DNA of 64,000 nt from Thermohalobaculum sp050043005 (GTDB taxonomy: Bacteria; Pseudomonadota; Alphaproteobacteria; Rhodobacterales; Rhodobacteraceae), in the NCBI GenBank assembly GCA_050043005.1, contig JBHJIZ010000060.1, positions 8,327 to 72,326 on the forward strand. Direction: 5' to 3'. This document shows positions 49,752 through 58,654 of this stretch, piece by piece. The translations under genes were made by a program, and so were the position numbers. A model generated the notes under the pieces. That model saw nothing but the letters and a program-made list of their open reading frames with translations. It was not told the origin of the DNA and did not search any database. Positions within the stretch are counted from its first letter, which is position 1. The number at the start of each line of letters is the position of its first letter.

Positions 49752-49937
49752 TCATTCCTTTGCGGCGGTGGCTTCGGCGGCCATCGCAGCAGCTTTACGC
49801 TCCTTGCGCGCGTCCTCCAGCCGTCGCGCCTCTCCAGATCTCAGCATCCAGAGCGTGCGCACGACGAAGACCACAAAGGTCGCCACGCCCCCGACAACCG
49901 GCACGGCCACCAGCAGAATCTGCCACCATTCCAGCAT
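49752..49937 (-). CDS. Small single-span membrane protein
   Basis: A 61-residue protein from the ATG at 49937 (GGAGG upstream); an in-frame ATG six codons earlier lacks a ribosome site. One TM helix covers about residues 7-29 (LLVAVPVVGGVATFVVFVV), followed by a highly charged, Ala/Lys-rich cytoplasmic tail EARRLEDARKERKAAAMAAEA. It lies just after emrB on the same strand and is probably the last gene of that operon. No named family. Confidence 0.6.
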   Translation of the reverse strand: MLEWWQILLVAVPVVGGVATFVVFVVRTLWMLRSGEARRLEDARKERKAAAMAAEATAAKE

Positions 49938-49958
49938 GCGCTCGCCCTCCGCCATCCG

Positions 49959-51497
49959 TCAGCCCGCGCGGCGCACGCGTACCAGCACGATCAGGGGCAA
50001 AGCAATGGCCGCAGTCCCGGCGAACAGCAGAAAGCCGTCGATGTACCCGATCATCGTCGCCTGCCGCCCGATTTCCCCATGCAGCCACGCCAAGGTCCCA
50101 TGCGTGCCAAGATCGATCTGGTCCGAGAGGCCGGGCTGTCGCATCGCCTCGTTCCATGGCGAGACGCTGGGCGCCATTTCGGCATAGCTTACACGGGTCT
50201 GCCGGATCACCAGAGCGACAGAGATCGAGATGAAGATCGACGACCCCAGATTACGCAACAGGTGAAAGATCGCCGTGCCATCAGGTACCAGAGCCGGAGG
50301 AAGCGTCGCGAAGGTCACGATCGAAAGCGGCACCCAGATCAGGCCTACGCCAAAACCCTGGATCGCGGCGGCCCACAGCACGTCAGTCGTCATCACCTCG
50401 ACGTCGAATCCCGCCATGACCCAGCCGGACCAGGCCTGCAGGAACAAACCGATTGCCATTGGAATTCGCGGATCGATCCCACCCAGGACCAGCAGCATCG
50501 CGAACCCAACGAAGGTTCCCGCCCCCCGGGCGGACAGGATCTGCCCGATGATCGAGTCCGGATAGCCTTGCACGGATTGCAACAGCGTCGGCAGCAAGGT
50601 GATCGGCGTGAAATTCAACATTCCGAAAATAAAGATCAGGATCAAACCGACCACGAAGTTCCGATCGGCCAGCAAGGCCGGGTTCAGAAACGGTCGCGGC
50701 GCCTGCAGATTGCGAACGATGAACACCCAGAATGCCGCCAGGCAGCATCCTGCATAGGTCAGGATCTCGCCGGACTGGAACCATCCGGCCCGTTCGCCCC
50801 GGTCGAGCATCAGTTGCAGCGCCGTGATCGCGATGGCGAGGGCGGCGTACCCCGTCCAGTCGAGCCGCGCTTCGGCCTGGCTGCCCCGGCGCTTGATGAA
50901 CGTCATCACACCGATCAGCGCAATCAGCGTGAACGGCACCAGCATGAAAAAGACCCAACGCCAGTTGTACGCCTCGCTCAGCGCACCGCCGATGGCCGGC
51001 GCAATGATCGGCCCCAGGATAACGCCGGTCCCCCAGATCGACATGACCCGGCTGCGAATCCGCGCATGGAAGCTCTCGATCACGATGGCTTGCGAGAGCG
51101 GCACCAACGGTGCACCGAACGCCCCCTGCCCTATGCGATAAAGAACCAGTTCCTCGACCGAGGTCGCCAACCCGCACAGAACCGAGGACGCCCCGAAACC
51201 GATGATCCCCCAGATCATCAGGCGCCGCCGCCCAAACCGCGCAGCCAGCCACCCCGCGATCGGGGTCACGACCGCCGTCGCAACAATGTTGAACGTGACG
51301 ATCCAGGCGATCTGATCGGGCGTGCTGGACAGCGACCCTTGCATCTGCGGCAGCGAGACGTTCGCGATGGTGACCGTCATTGCATAGAGCATGGTCACGA
51401 AGGTCACTGTCACCAGCAGCATGATCTGCTGGAACAGCGTCTCCGGGGCGCCCGGCGGCAGTTCCGAAGCCTCTGCGGCCCCGGCTTGCTGGCTCAT
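49959..51497 (-). CDS. DHA2 family MFS drug efflux transporter (EmrB type)
   Basis: A 512-residue protein with fourteen predicted helices. MFS motifs are RFGRRRLMIWGIIGFG (motif A), the QGAFGAPLVPLSQAIV segment and the AWIVTFNIVATAVVTPIAGWLAAR helix, all typical of EmrB/QacA proteins. It pumps toxic compounds with proton exchange. The start overlaps the EmrA stop by four bases (ATGA). It forms a tripartite pump with EmrA and a TolC-like channel from elsewhere. Regulated by the MarR gene in the same operon. Confidence 0.93.
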   Translation of the reverse strand: MSQQAGAAEASELPPGAPETLFQQIMLLVTVTFVTMLYAMTVTIANVSLPQMQGSLSSTPDQIAWIVTFNIVATAVVTPIAGWLAARFGRRRLMIWGIIGFGASSVLCGLATSVEELVLYRIGQGAFGAPLVPLSQAIVIESFHARIRSRVMSIWGTGVILGPIIAPAIGGALSEAYNWRWVFFMLVPFTLIALIGVMTFIKRRGSQAEARLDWTGYAALAIAITALQLMLDRGERAGWFQSGEILTYAGCCLAAFWVFIVRNLQAPRPFLNPALLADRNFVVGLILIFIFGMLNFTPITLLPTLLQSVQGYPDSIIGQILSARGAGTFVGFAMLLVLGGIDPRIPMAIGLFLQAWSGWVMAGFDVEVMTTDVLWAAAIQGFGVGLIWVPLSIVTFATLPPALVPDGTAIFHLLRNLGSSIFISISVALVIRQTRVSYAEMAPSVSPWNEAMRQPGLSDQIDLGTHGTLAWLHGEIGRQATMIGYIDGFLLFAGTAAIALPLIVLVRVRRAG

Positions 51498-52576
51498 CGC
51501 GCGTCTTCCGGCAGAATCCAGGCCTTGGCCTTGGCCACCACGTCCGGCAACGGTCGCTCGAACTCAGTGTCGATGCTGACGGCCACACTCATGCCCGACC
51601 GCAGCGGCGGTGCACCGTCCTGGGCCAAGATCCGCAAGCGCACCGGTACCCGTTGCACCACCTTCACCCAGTTGCCCGAGGCATTCTGGGGCGGCAGCAA
51701 CGCATATTCCGCACCGGTCGCAGGTGACATTGTTTCAACCTCGGCGGTCCAGGCAACGCCGGGATAGGCATCAATCGCGAGATCCGCCTGCTGCCCAATG
51801 CGCAAATGCGTCAGATCGGTTTCCTTGAGGTTGGCCTCGACCCAATATCCCCTGTCAGCAACAAGGCTCATGACGGGATCACCTTCCGAGACATACTCGC
51901 CGACCTGCAAGCGCAGGTTCGCTATAACACCGGCGCTGGGCGCGCGGACTTCTGTCAGACGCAGGTTCAAATCAGCCTCATCGACCTCGGCCTTTGCACG
52001 CATCACATCCGGATGCGTATCGATCGGCAATTCGGCGTTGCCGTTGAGCTCGGCCAGGACCTCTTCCGCCTCTTCCCGCAACACCGAAAGTGCTGACTCT
52101 GCGCGAACCGTCTCGCGCCGCACTTCGATCAGGCGGATCTGCGAGATCGTGCCGCCCTTGCGCAGCCGCTCGGATCGCTCAAGCTCCTCGCGCAGAAAAT
52201 CCAGATCCGCTTCGGCCGCATCGTATTCGGCCAGCTTTGTGCGATACCGCGCCTTCAGTGCCGAAACGCGCTGGCGTGCGGCGGAAAGCTCCGCCGATTT
52301 CATCTCGCGTTCGACCTCCTTGCGTCCGCGATCGATGCGAAACAACAAGTCACCGGGTGCAACAGCCTGATTGTCGAGAACGGCGACATCGGTCACCCGG
52401 CCTGAAATTTCCGCCGTCACGAAAATCAGCTCCGACTTCACATAGGCGTTCTCGGTCGTCACGTAGCGGCCCGAGCTGATGTAGAACCATGCTCCGGCAA
52501 TCGCGATCGCAACGGGACCCAGGATCAACAGGGAGATCCTGAGCAGCCGCTTCAGTAATCGCGCAAGCAGTTTCAC
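51494..52576 (-). CDS. HlyD family efflux adaptor (EmrA type)
   Basis: A 360-residue membrane fusion protein. The GTG at 52576 has GGGAGG upstream and lies 1 base after the marR stop. The single TM (residues 8-30, LLRISLLILGPVAIAIAGAW) is followed by the lipoyl segments VTAEISGRVTDVAVLDNQAV and VRAPSAGVIANLRLQVGEYV around a long coiled coil. The membrane-distal NWVKVVQRVPVRLRI is diagnostic of EmrA. It spans the periplasm to join EmrB and TolC. Confidence 0.92.
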   Translation of the reverse strand: MKLLARLLKRLLRISLLILGPVAIAIAGAWFYISSGRYVTTENAYVKSELIFVTAEISGRVTDVAVLDNQAVAPGDLLFRIDRGRKEVEREMKSAELSAARQRVSALKARYRTKLAEYDAAEADLDFLREELERSERLRKGGTISQIRLIEVRRETVRAESALSVLREEAEEVLAELNGNAELPIDTHPDVMRAKAEVDEADLNLRLTEVRAPSAGVIANLRLQVGEYVSEGDPVMSLVADRGYWVEANLKETDLTHLRIGQQADLAIDAYPGVAWTAEVETMSPATGAEYALLPPQNASGNWVKVVQRVPVRLRILAQDGAPPLRSGMSVAVSIDTEFERPLPDVVAKAKAWILPEDAR

Positions 52577-52577
52577 G

Positions 52578-53054
52578 TCATCCTCCCGCCGCCGCGTCGG
52601 TCGGCGCTTTGCGCGCCTCACGAGCCGGGGAGACATTGCTTTTGATCCGGGTCAGCATGTCGATCAGTTGCGCCCGCTCGGCCTCGGACAGCCCCTCCAT
52701 GGCCTTGGCCTGCGTTTCGGTCGCGAGCGCTTCCATGCGATCCAGCATCGGTCCCGCAGCGTCGGTCAGGTACAGGCACCAGGCGCGACGATCCTCCGGG
52801 TCCGCCCGACGCTCGAGCCAGCCATCGCGTTCCAGACGGTCGACATGACGGCTCAGCGTCACGTTCTCGATTTCCAGGATCTCGGCCAGGCTGCGCTGAT
52901 TAATCCCCTGCCGGCCGGCAAGGTGCACCAGCACCCGCCACTGCGCGCGTGTCAGACCGAAGGCTTGCGCACGTTCGTCAAACCACGCCCGCATCAAGCG
53001 CGAGACGTCATACAACAGGAAACCAACGTTGACATCTGGATCGAGGCTGAACAT
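52578..53054 (-). CDS. MarR family transcriptional regulator
   Basis: A 158-residue winged-helix dimer. Recognition segment NQRSLAEILEIENVTLSRHVDRLERDGWLERRADPEDRRAW is the hallmark of the family. A ligand cleft and C-terminal dimer helices follow. It is first in the marR-emrA-emrB operon and presumably represses it until a drug or phenolic binds. Repeats directly upstream of its start (53060-53101) look like its operator. Confidence 0.93.
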   Translation of the reverse strand: MFSLDPDVNVGFLLYDVSRLMRAWFDERAQAFGLTRAQWRVLVHLAGRQGINQRSLAEILEIENVTLSRHVDRLERDGWLERRADPEDRRAWCLYLTDAAGPMLDRMEALATETQAKAMEGLSEAERAQLIDMLTRIKSNVSPAREARKAPTDAAAGG

Positions 53055-53059
53055 GCAGA

Positions 53060-53101
53060 CTTATTATAAGCAGGCTTATTATATGTCGAGCATTCATAAG
53101 C
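53060..53101. promoter_or_regulatory. MarR operator/promoter repeats
   Basis: CTTATTATA occurs at 53060-53068 and again at 53075-53083, with CTTATTATAAG (53060-53070) a perfect small palindrome; ATAAGC recurs at 53096-53101. On the minus strand the repeats read TATAAT-AAG, so -10-like hexamers and repressor sites overlap. This fits autorepression of marR-emrAB. Confidence 0.6.
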
Positions 53102-53186
53102 ATGCACATCGCATGATCACAGTTCTGCGATTGATCGCAGGGACTCTGACCATCGGTGGACCGCCGAGACGGCGGCCCGTACCAGG

Positions 53187-53948
53187 TCAGTTGTCGGTGT
53201 TCTCGTCGTCGAACAGATCCGGAAGCGAATCGACCGTGCTGTCCGGTCCGGCGATCTGGGCGCGCCGACGCTGAAGGAAGGCCGAGCGCAGCGTGACGTA
53301 ACTGTCCTCGCTCTCATACAGCAGATCGTCGATGATCTTGAAGCGCGCGTCGCGTCCGTGGATGATATCACCTGCAGTCACGGACGGTCCGACCGCGTCC
53401 AACGCAGTGAACTGGCCGATGTAAAACGTTGGGCTGAACGCATTGTCGACCGCGAACCCGAGTAGATCGCGCGCGGTCGTCGGCCCAAGAAGCGGGACGA
53501 CGAGATAAGTCCCCTCGCCCACGCCGTACTTGCCCAGCGTGATTCCGAAATCCGTCTGCTTGTGCGGCAGTCCGAATTCGTTCGCCGGATCCAGCAAGCC
53601 ACCAGCGCCCATCAACGTGTTCAGAACGAACCGGCCCAGCGTATCGAGCGAGTTGTCAACGTCGCCCTGAAGCGCGAAATTGGCGAAGTCGCCCGGCAAT
53701 TCCAGATGCGACAGACCGTTGCCGACCAGGTGCTTGACCAAGTCGGGCGCGACCAAGTCATACCCCTGCGCGGCGGGACGTAAGATGAACCGGTCCAACC
53801 TCACGTTGTTTTCATGGAAGAACCGGCTGGTCGGTTCGTAATCGTCCGCGGCTGCGAACCCGGCGCGCGGGCCGGTCGAGGCGCACCCCGCAACCAGCAG
53901 CGCAGCGCCGGTCAAGCCCAGCCACTTGACGAACGAAGACATTGTCAT
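53187..53948 (-). CDS. mlaA: MlaA (VacJ) family lipoprotein (second copy)
   Basis: A 253-residue lipoprotein from the ATG at 53948, behind GGGAG. The signal ends VAGC. Signatures include NVRLDRFILRPAAQGYD, ELPGDFANFALQGDVDNSLDTLGRFVLNTLMGAGGLLDP and FGITLGKYGVGEGTYLVVPLLGPTTARDLLG, parallel to the first copy. It is divergent from the hopanoid transporter hpnN, with 141 bases between. A role in moving hopanoids or phospholipids at the outer membrane is inferred from that neighbour. Confidence 0.9.
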   Translation of the reverse strand: MTMSSFVKWLGLTGAALLVAGCASTGPRAGFAAADDYEPTSRFFHENNVRLDRFILRPAAQGYDLVAPDLVKHLVGNGLSHLELPGDFANFALQGDVDNSLDTLGRFVLNTLMGAGGLLDPANEFGLPHKQTDFGITLGKYGVGEGTYLVVPLLGPTTARDLLGFAVDNAFSPTFYIGQFTALDAVGPSVTAGDIIHGRDARFKIIDDLLYESEDSYVTLRSAFLQRRRAQIAGPDSTVDSLPDLFDDENTDN

Positions 53949-54089
53949 CAGATGCTCCCGTAATGCAGAACGCAGCGCGCAACGCCGACACGTCCCCAAT
54001 CACCTAGCGATGATAAGTATACACGTGACGGTTAACCTCAAGCACAATCCCTTTGATTTGATTGACGCGATGTCCAGACGCGGGCCGCC

Positions 54090-56675
54090 ATGACAAACGG
54101 TAACGGACAGATTGACGGGATCGCTGGACGGATCGCCGCGGCGATCATGGGGACGGCCGCAAACCGCCCCAGAGTCACGCTGTTTGTGCTTGCCGTGCTG
54201 TGCCTGATCTCGATCTTGGGCGGTCTGCGCCTTCAGATCGATGCTGACTCCAGCAAGATGCTGTCGCCGAATCTGCCGGACCAGCGCCGTGCGGCCGAGC
54301 TTTCCGCCGCCTTCCCGCAATTGAAACAAGCAATCGTGATCGTGGTGCGCAGCGCGCAATCCGATTCAGCCGATCTCGTGACCGCACGCCTGGTCAATGC
54401 GCTCGGGCAGGAGGCCGAGACGATCGGCGACGTCTACGCGCCGTCGGCCGACCCATTCCTGGCGACACACGGCTTCCTATATCGTGACGTCGAGGAAGTC
54501 GACAATGCGATGACGCGGCTGTCCGCATCCTCGAACCTGCTTGCAAAACTGCGCAAGGACCAGACCGTCCCCGGCTTTATCGCAGCCTTGGACGATGCGC
54601 GCGCGTTGGCGGAGCTGGCCGAGCTTGGGCCGGAATCGCTCGATCGACTCTTCTACGAGGCAGCGGCCACCCTTCGTGGCCACATCGACGGTGCGCCGCA
54701 TGTCTTCGGCTGGAGCAGTATCCTGGCCGACGAGTCCGAGGGCAGCCGTGCGACGCGCCTGATCACGGTCACGCCGAAGCTCGATCTGACCCGGCTCAGC
54801 CCAGCGAAACCGGCGCTCGAGACGATCCAATCGGCGATCGCGTCCCTGCCGACAGACTTGACAACGGATGTCGAGATCGGCGTCACCGGCGAACCGGCCC
54901 TGCGCGCCGAAGAAATGCAAAGCGTCGTCGGAACCATCGGGATCTCGCTCGGCCTGTCGCTTCTGCTTGTCGCGGCCATGCTCTGGATCGGATTGCGCTC
55001 ACCTGCGCGCGCGGCGCTCGCCTTCGGCGCATTGGTCGTGACGCTTGTTCTCACAACCGGGTTCGCCGGGTTCGCGATCGGCAGTCTGAACCTGATCTCG
55101 ATCGCTTTCATCGTCCTGATGGTCGGGCTAGGGATCGATTTCGCCATCCATATTCTCAGCCATGTCTCCGAGCTCGAGCGTCACGGCACACGCGGCCCGG
55201 CCGCCATCACGCTGACCGGCCAACGGATGGGCCTTGCCCTGCTGCTCAGCGCTGCCACGACATCGCTGGCGTTCCTCGCGTTCGGCACGACGAATTTCCT
55301 CGGCATGGCGCAGCTGGGCATCATCGGGGGCGTCGGCGTCCTGATCGCCTGCGCGGTGTCGATGACGCTCATCCCAGCGGTGCTCGCGCTTCGCCCTGCC
55401 GGCCAAGGTCCGATCCTGCCGGAGACTGAGGCGCGGCGCATCCGGCTCGATCCGGCGATCGCACCGGGGATCTTGCTGGTCCTGGCCTGTGCCGCCATCT
55501 GGCCCGCGTCCGACGTCCGGTTCGACGCGGACCCGATGGGCCTTCGGAACCCGGACGCGCCGTCGGTCCGTGCCTTCAACCTTCTGGCCTCGGACCCTGA
55601 TACCACCCCCTATCGGGCCAGCATTCTGGTGCCCGACGACACCGCCGCAGAGGACGTGGCATCCAGCTTCGCCAACCGCGAGGGCATCGGCGCTGTCATC
55701 ACGCTTTCGGATCTTGTCCCTGACGAACAGGACGAGAAACTGACCCTGCTTGATATCGCCGCCCCGTCGATTGAACATGCCATCGAGGGTGAGCCGACCG
55801 ATCTGCGCCAGCGCGGGCAAGTGATCGTGACCGACCCGTTGTCCGACTTTATCGCCGCACTCCGCGAGGGCCCACAAAGTAACGGTTCTGCCGCACTCGA
55901 AAGCGCGCTCTCGGAGTATCTGGCCCTTCGGACCACGGCGCGCGATCAGGCGTTGCAACAGGACTTCTTCAGATCCTTCCCGCTCTTGACGGCGCGGCTC
56001 GACGCCATGATGTCCGCCGATTACGTGGAACGCGATCTTCTCCCATCCGCGATGGTCGAGCGCTTCATCTCCACCAGCGGGCAACAGCGTGTCGAGATCG
56101 TGCCAGAGGACGATCTGCGCAACGCGGCCGCGTTGGCGAAGTTCGCCGAGGCTGTCCGGGCAATCGCGCCCAATGCCGCCGGCGGGCCAATCCAACTCGA
56201 AGCTGCAGGCCGCACAGTGAGTGAGGCCATGCTCCACGCGACACTGCTCGCAGCCCTTGCGACCGGGTTGCTGGCCTGGTTGGGCACCGGACGGTTGCTC
56301 GACGTGCTGGCGATCCTGGGACCGCTGACGGTGGCTGGAATTCTGATCGCAGCGGCCAGCGTGATCCTGGATATGCCGTTCAATTACGCAAACGTGATCG
56401 TGTTGCCGCTGCTGATCGGCATCGGCGTCGACAGCGGCATCCACATCGCTTTGCGCGAAGGCCGCGCGCCGGGGGCGGTTTTCGCAACCTCGACACCGCG
56501 CGCGGTCATCTTCTCGGCTCTGCCCGCCATGGCTGCCGTCGGCACACTCGCACTCAGCGACCACACGGGCACCGCGAGCATGGGGATCCTGCTGGCAATC
56601 GCCATGTGCGTCGCGGTTGTCTCGGTCATGGCGCTGACACCAACTGTGATCCGTTGGACACGGCCGCGCGGTTAG
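54090..56675 (+). CDS. hpnN: MMPL/RND family hopanoid transporter HpnN-like
   Basis: An 861-residue RND protein. Twelve TM helices are arranged in two halves with large periplasmic loops; the first begins LQIDADSSKMLSP. Core helices carry VLMVGLGIDFAIHILSHVSE and VLPLLIGIGVDSGIHIALRE, the paired motifs of MMPL proteins. HpnN moves hopanoids to the outer membrane in Rhodopseudomonas and Burkholderia. The next genes, MlaC-like hpnM and hpnH, support this assignment. The start has a weak ribosome site. Confidence 0.88.
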   Translation: MTNGNGQIDGIAGRIAAAIMGTAANRPRVTLFVLAVLCLISILGGLRLQIDADSSKMLSPNLPDQRRAAELSAAFPQLKQAIVIVVRSAQSDSADLVTARLVNALGQEAETIGDVYAPSADPFLATHGFLYRDVEEVDNAMTRLSASSNLLAKLRKDQTVPGFIAALDDARALAELAELGPESLDRLFYEAAATLRGHIDGAPHVFGWSSILADESEGSRATRLITVTPKLDLTRLSPAKPALETIQSAIASLPTDLTTDVEIGVTGEPALRAEEMQSVVGTIGISLGLSLLLVAAMLWIGLRSPARAALAFGALVVTLVLTTGFAGFAIGSLNLISIAFIVLMVGLGIDFAIHILSHVSELERHGTRGPAAITLTGQRMGLALLLSAATTSLAFLAFGTTNFLGMAQLGIIGGVGVLIACAVSMTLIPAVLALRPAGQGPILPETEARRIRLDPAIAPGILLVLACAAIWPASDVRFDADPMGLRNPDAPSVRAFNLLASDPDTTPYRASILVPDDTAAEDVASSFANREGIGAVITLSDLVPDEQDEKLTLLDIAAPSIEHAIEGEPTDLRQRGQVIVTDPLSDFIAALREGPQSNGSAALESALSEYLALRTTARDQALQQDFFRSFPLLTARLDAMMSADYVERDLLPSAMVERFISTSGQQRVEIVPEDDLRNAAALAKFAEAVRAIAPNAAGGPIQLEAAGRTVSEAMLHATLLAALATGLLAWLGTGRLLDVLAILGPLTVAGILIAAASVILDMPFNYANVIVLPLLIGIGVDSGIHIALREGRAPGAVFATSTPRAVIFSALPAMAAVGTLALSDHTGTASMGILLAIAMCVAVVSVMALTPTVIRWTRPRG

Positions 56676-56759
56676 AGTCACATATTGGCAATAGATTCGA
56701 CGGATATTTCGGTATCTGGCCGTATAGGCTGCACTCATGAACTTCGGGCAGACCTGTTG

Positions 56760-57341
56760 ATGACCCTGATCCTGCGCTGTTTTGCGACGACCCTGCTAGC
56801 CCTGTCGCTGTCGCTCGCCCCTGCCTCGTCCAAGGCCGGGCCGGATGCGCATGCCGTCGGCCTGATCGAAAACATGCTGGCCGACACCCACAAGACCATC
56901 AGCAGCCGCGGCGCGAACCAGCTTCCGGGAACGATCTCGCCATACTTCGCCTGGGAGGTCTGGACAAGGTTTCTGACCAAGCCGCGGCAGAAGCAGTTCT
57001 CTGGACCGCAGATGCGCCAGATCCGCCAGCTCATGCCGGGTTACATCGCTTACCTCTATGTCGACCGCTTCGCCGGCGGACTGACGGACATTCCCGTTGT
57101 AACAGGCACGCGACCCGCACGGCGCGATGTCGCCGTCTTCACGCAGTTCCAGCGTTCCAATGGCAAGACCCTGCCCGTTGGGTGGCGCGTGAAAAGCTTC
57201 CGGGACGGTCAGGTGCGGATCGTAGATATTCTGGTGGGCGGCGTCTCGTTCATGCTGCAAACCCGCGAGGAATTCGTGGCGATCGTCGACAACAAGGGCC
57301 CGGACGGCCTGATCGCATATCTCCAACGAAAATCGCTTTGA
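56760..57341 (+). CDS. hpnM: HpnM-like MlaC/Ttg2D family protein
   Basis: A 193-residue periplasmic protein from the ATG at 56760 (weak ribosome site; in-frame TTG start upstream unlikely). Signal peptide ends ASSKAG. The MlaC-type domain is visible: NMLADTHKTIS, FTQFQRSNGKTLPVGWRVKSFRDGQVRIVDILVGGVSFMLQTREEF. In hopanoid loci the MlaC homologue next to hpnN is HpnM. It may deliver lipids from the RND pump to the outer membrane, with the second MlaA. Confidence 0.8.
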   Translation: MTLILRCFATTLLALSLSLAPASSKAGPDAHAVGLIENMLADTHKTISSRGANQLPGTISPYFAWEVWTRFLTKPRQKQFSGPQMRQIRQLMPGYIAYLYVDRFAGGLTDIPVVTGTRPARRDVAVFTQFQRSNGKTLPVGWRVKSFRDGQVRIVDILVGGVSFMLQTREEFVAIVDNKGPDGLIAYLQRKSL

Positions 57342-57389
57342 CGCACGCCGAGTTGACCGCGCCTCGGGTGCACTGCAACACGGCAAAGC

Positions 57390-57417
57390 TTGACCTGACC
57401 GTTTTGGTCGATATTTA
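57390..57417 (+). promoter_or_regulatory. Sigma70-type promoter of hpnH
   Basis: TTGACC (57390-57395), 16 bases, TATTTA (57412-57417). The spacer contains the inverted repeat TGACC-GTTTT-GGTC. It lies 45 bases before the hpnH start. Confidence 0.5.
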
Positions 57418-57461
57418 AGCGAAATGCTTCCGGACTGGCCGGGGGCCAGCAGGAGCAGTCC

Positions 57462-58586
57462 ATGTCCGTCCCTCTTCGCCAGCAACTCGCCATCGGCGCC
57501 TACATCGCGAAGCAGAAGCTGAAGGGCAACAAGCACTACCCGCTGGTCCTGATGCTGGAACCGCTGTTCCGCTGCAATCTCGCCTGCCCCGGCTGCGGTA
57601 AGATCGACTACCCCGACGCGATCCTGAACCGGCGCCTGACGCCGCAGGAATGTTGGGATGCCGCCGAGGAATGCGGCGCGCCAATGGTTGCGATCCCGGG
57701 CGGCGAGCCGCTGATCCATAAGGAAATGCCCGAAATCGTGGCGGGCCTGGTCGCGCGAAAGAAATACGTCTCGCTCTGCACGAACGCGCTACTGCTGGAA
57801 AAGAAGCTGCCGCTGTTCAAGCCGTCGCCCTACCTGTTCTTCTCGGTGCATCTGGACGGGCTGAACGCACATCACGACAAGGCCGTGGCGCAGAAAGGCG
57901 TGTTCGACCGCGCGATCCGCGCGATTAAGGCCGCTCAGGACGCGGGTTTCGCCGTCAATGTGAACGCGACGGTCTTCGACGGCTACCCGGCAAACGAATT
58001 GGCCGACTACCTCGACTACACGGCCAAGCTTGGCGTGAACGTCTCGATCTCACCTGGTTTTGCTTACGAACGCGCGCCGGATCAGGCCCACTTCCTGAAC
58101 CGCCAGAAGACCAAGAACTTCTTCCGCGAGGTCTGGGCCATCGGCAAGAAACGCGGCTCGAAATGGCAGCTAAGCCACTCGCCGATGTTCCTCGATTTCC
58201 TTCTGGGCAATCAGGAAATGCAGTGCACGCCGTGGGGAATGCCGACCCGCAACGTGTTTGGCTGGCAGAAACCGTGCTACCTGCTGGGCGAAGGCTATGC
58301 GAAGACCTACAAGGACCTGATCGAGACGACAGATTGGGACAAATACGGCACCGGCAATTACGAGAAATGCGCCGACTGCATGGCCCATTGCGGTTACGAG
58401 CCGACGGCCGCCAACATTGCTTTCTCGAACCCGCTGAAAATGCTGAAGCTGGCCTTTACTGGCCTGCGCACCTCAGGCCCTCTGGCGCCCGAGATCGATC
58501 TCTCAAAGGCACGTCCCGCCGAGGAACATCACGAGCGCATCGTTGCCGAGGAAATGGACAAGATCGAGCGCAACAAGGCCGCCTGA
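57462..58586 (+). CDS. hpnH: Adenosyl-hopene transferase HpnH (radical SAM)
   Basis: A 374-residue radical SAM enzyme starting behind AGGAG. N-terminal EPLFRCNLACPGCGKIDYP contains the CxxxCxxC cluster. Further HpnH features are GGEPLIHKEM, FFSVHLDGLNAHHD and the Cys-rich C-terminal part MQCTPWGMPTRNVFGWQKPCYLL and CADCMAHCGYEPTA. It couples the 5'-deoxyadenosyl group to hopene to start extended hopanoid side chains. The squalene-hopene cyclase is not in the window. Confidence 0.93.
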   Translation: MSVPLRQQLAIGAYIAKQKLKGNKHYPLVLMLEPLFRCNLACPGCGKIDYPDAILNRRLTPQECWDAAEECGAPMVAIPGGEPLIHKEMPEIVAGLVARKKYVSLCTNALLLEKKLPLFKPSPYLFFSVHLDGLNAHHDKAVAQKGVFDRAIRAIKAAQDAGFAVNVNATVFDGYPANELADYLDYTAKLGVNVSISPGFAYERAPDQAHFLNRQKTKNFFREVWAIGKKRGSKWQLSHSPMFLDFLLGNQEMQCTPWGMPTRNVFGWQKPCYLLGEGYAKTYKDLIETTDWDKYGTGNYEKCADCMAHCGYEPTAANIAFSNPLKMLKLAFTGLRTSGPLAPEIDLSKARPAEEHHERIVAEEMDKIERNKAA

Positions 58587-58654
58587 CAGGCAGGAAAGCT
58601 CCGTCACCTGTCCTTCGTGGCGAGCTTACCAAAGCGATATGACACTAACCAAGG

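Noticed and set aside
50079..51767. 562-codon open frame opposite emrB
   Set aside because: It is antisense to a clear DHA2 transporter gene, rich in Arg, Gln, His and Asp, and has no motif or ribosome site. Similar long antisense frames at 4048-5154, 26486-28090, 45584-46969 and 55128-56738 were rejected for the same reason.
44917..54045. Shared CTTGAGGTTAA at the starts of both mlaA regions
   Set aside because: In the first copy it is the start codon and following codons; in the second it lies upstream. The match is short and probably coincidental or common ancestry without regulatory meaning.
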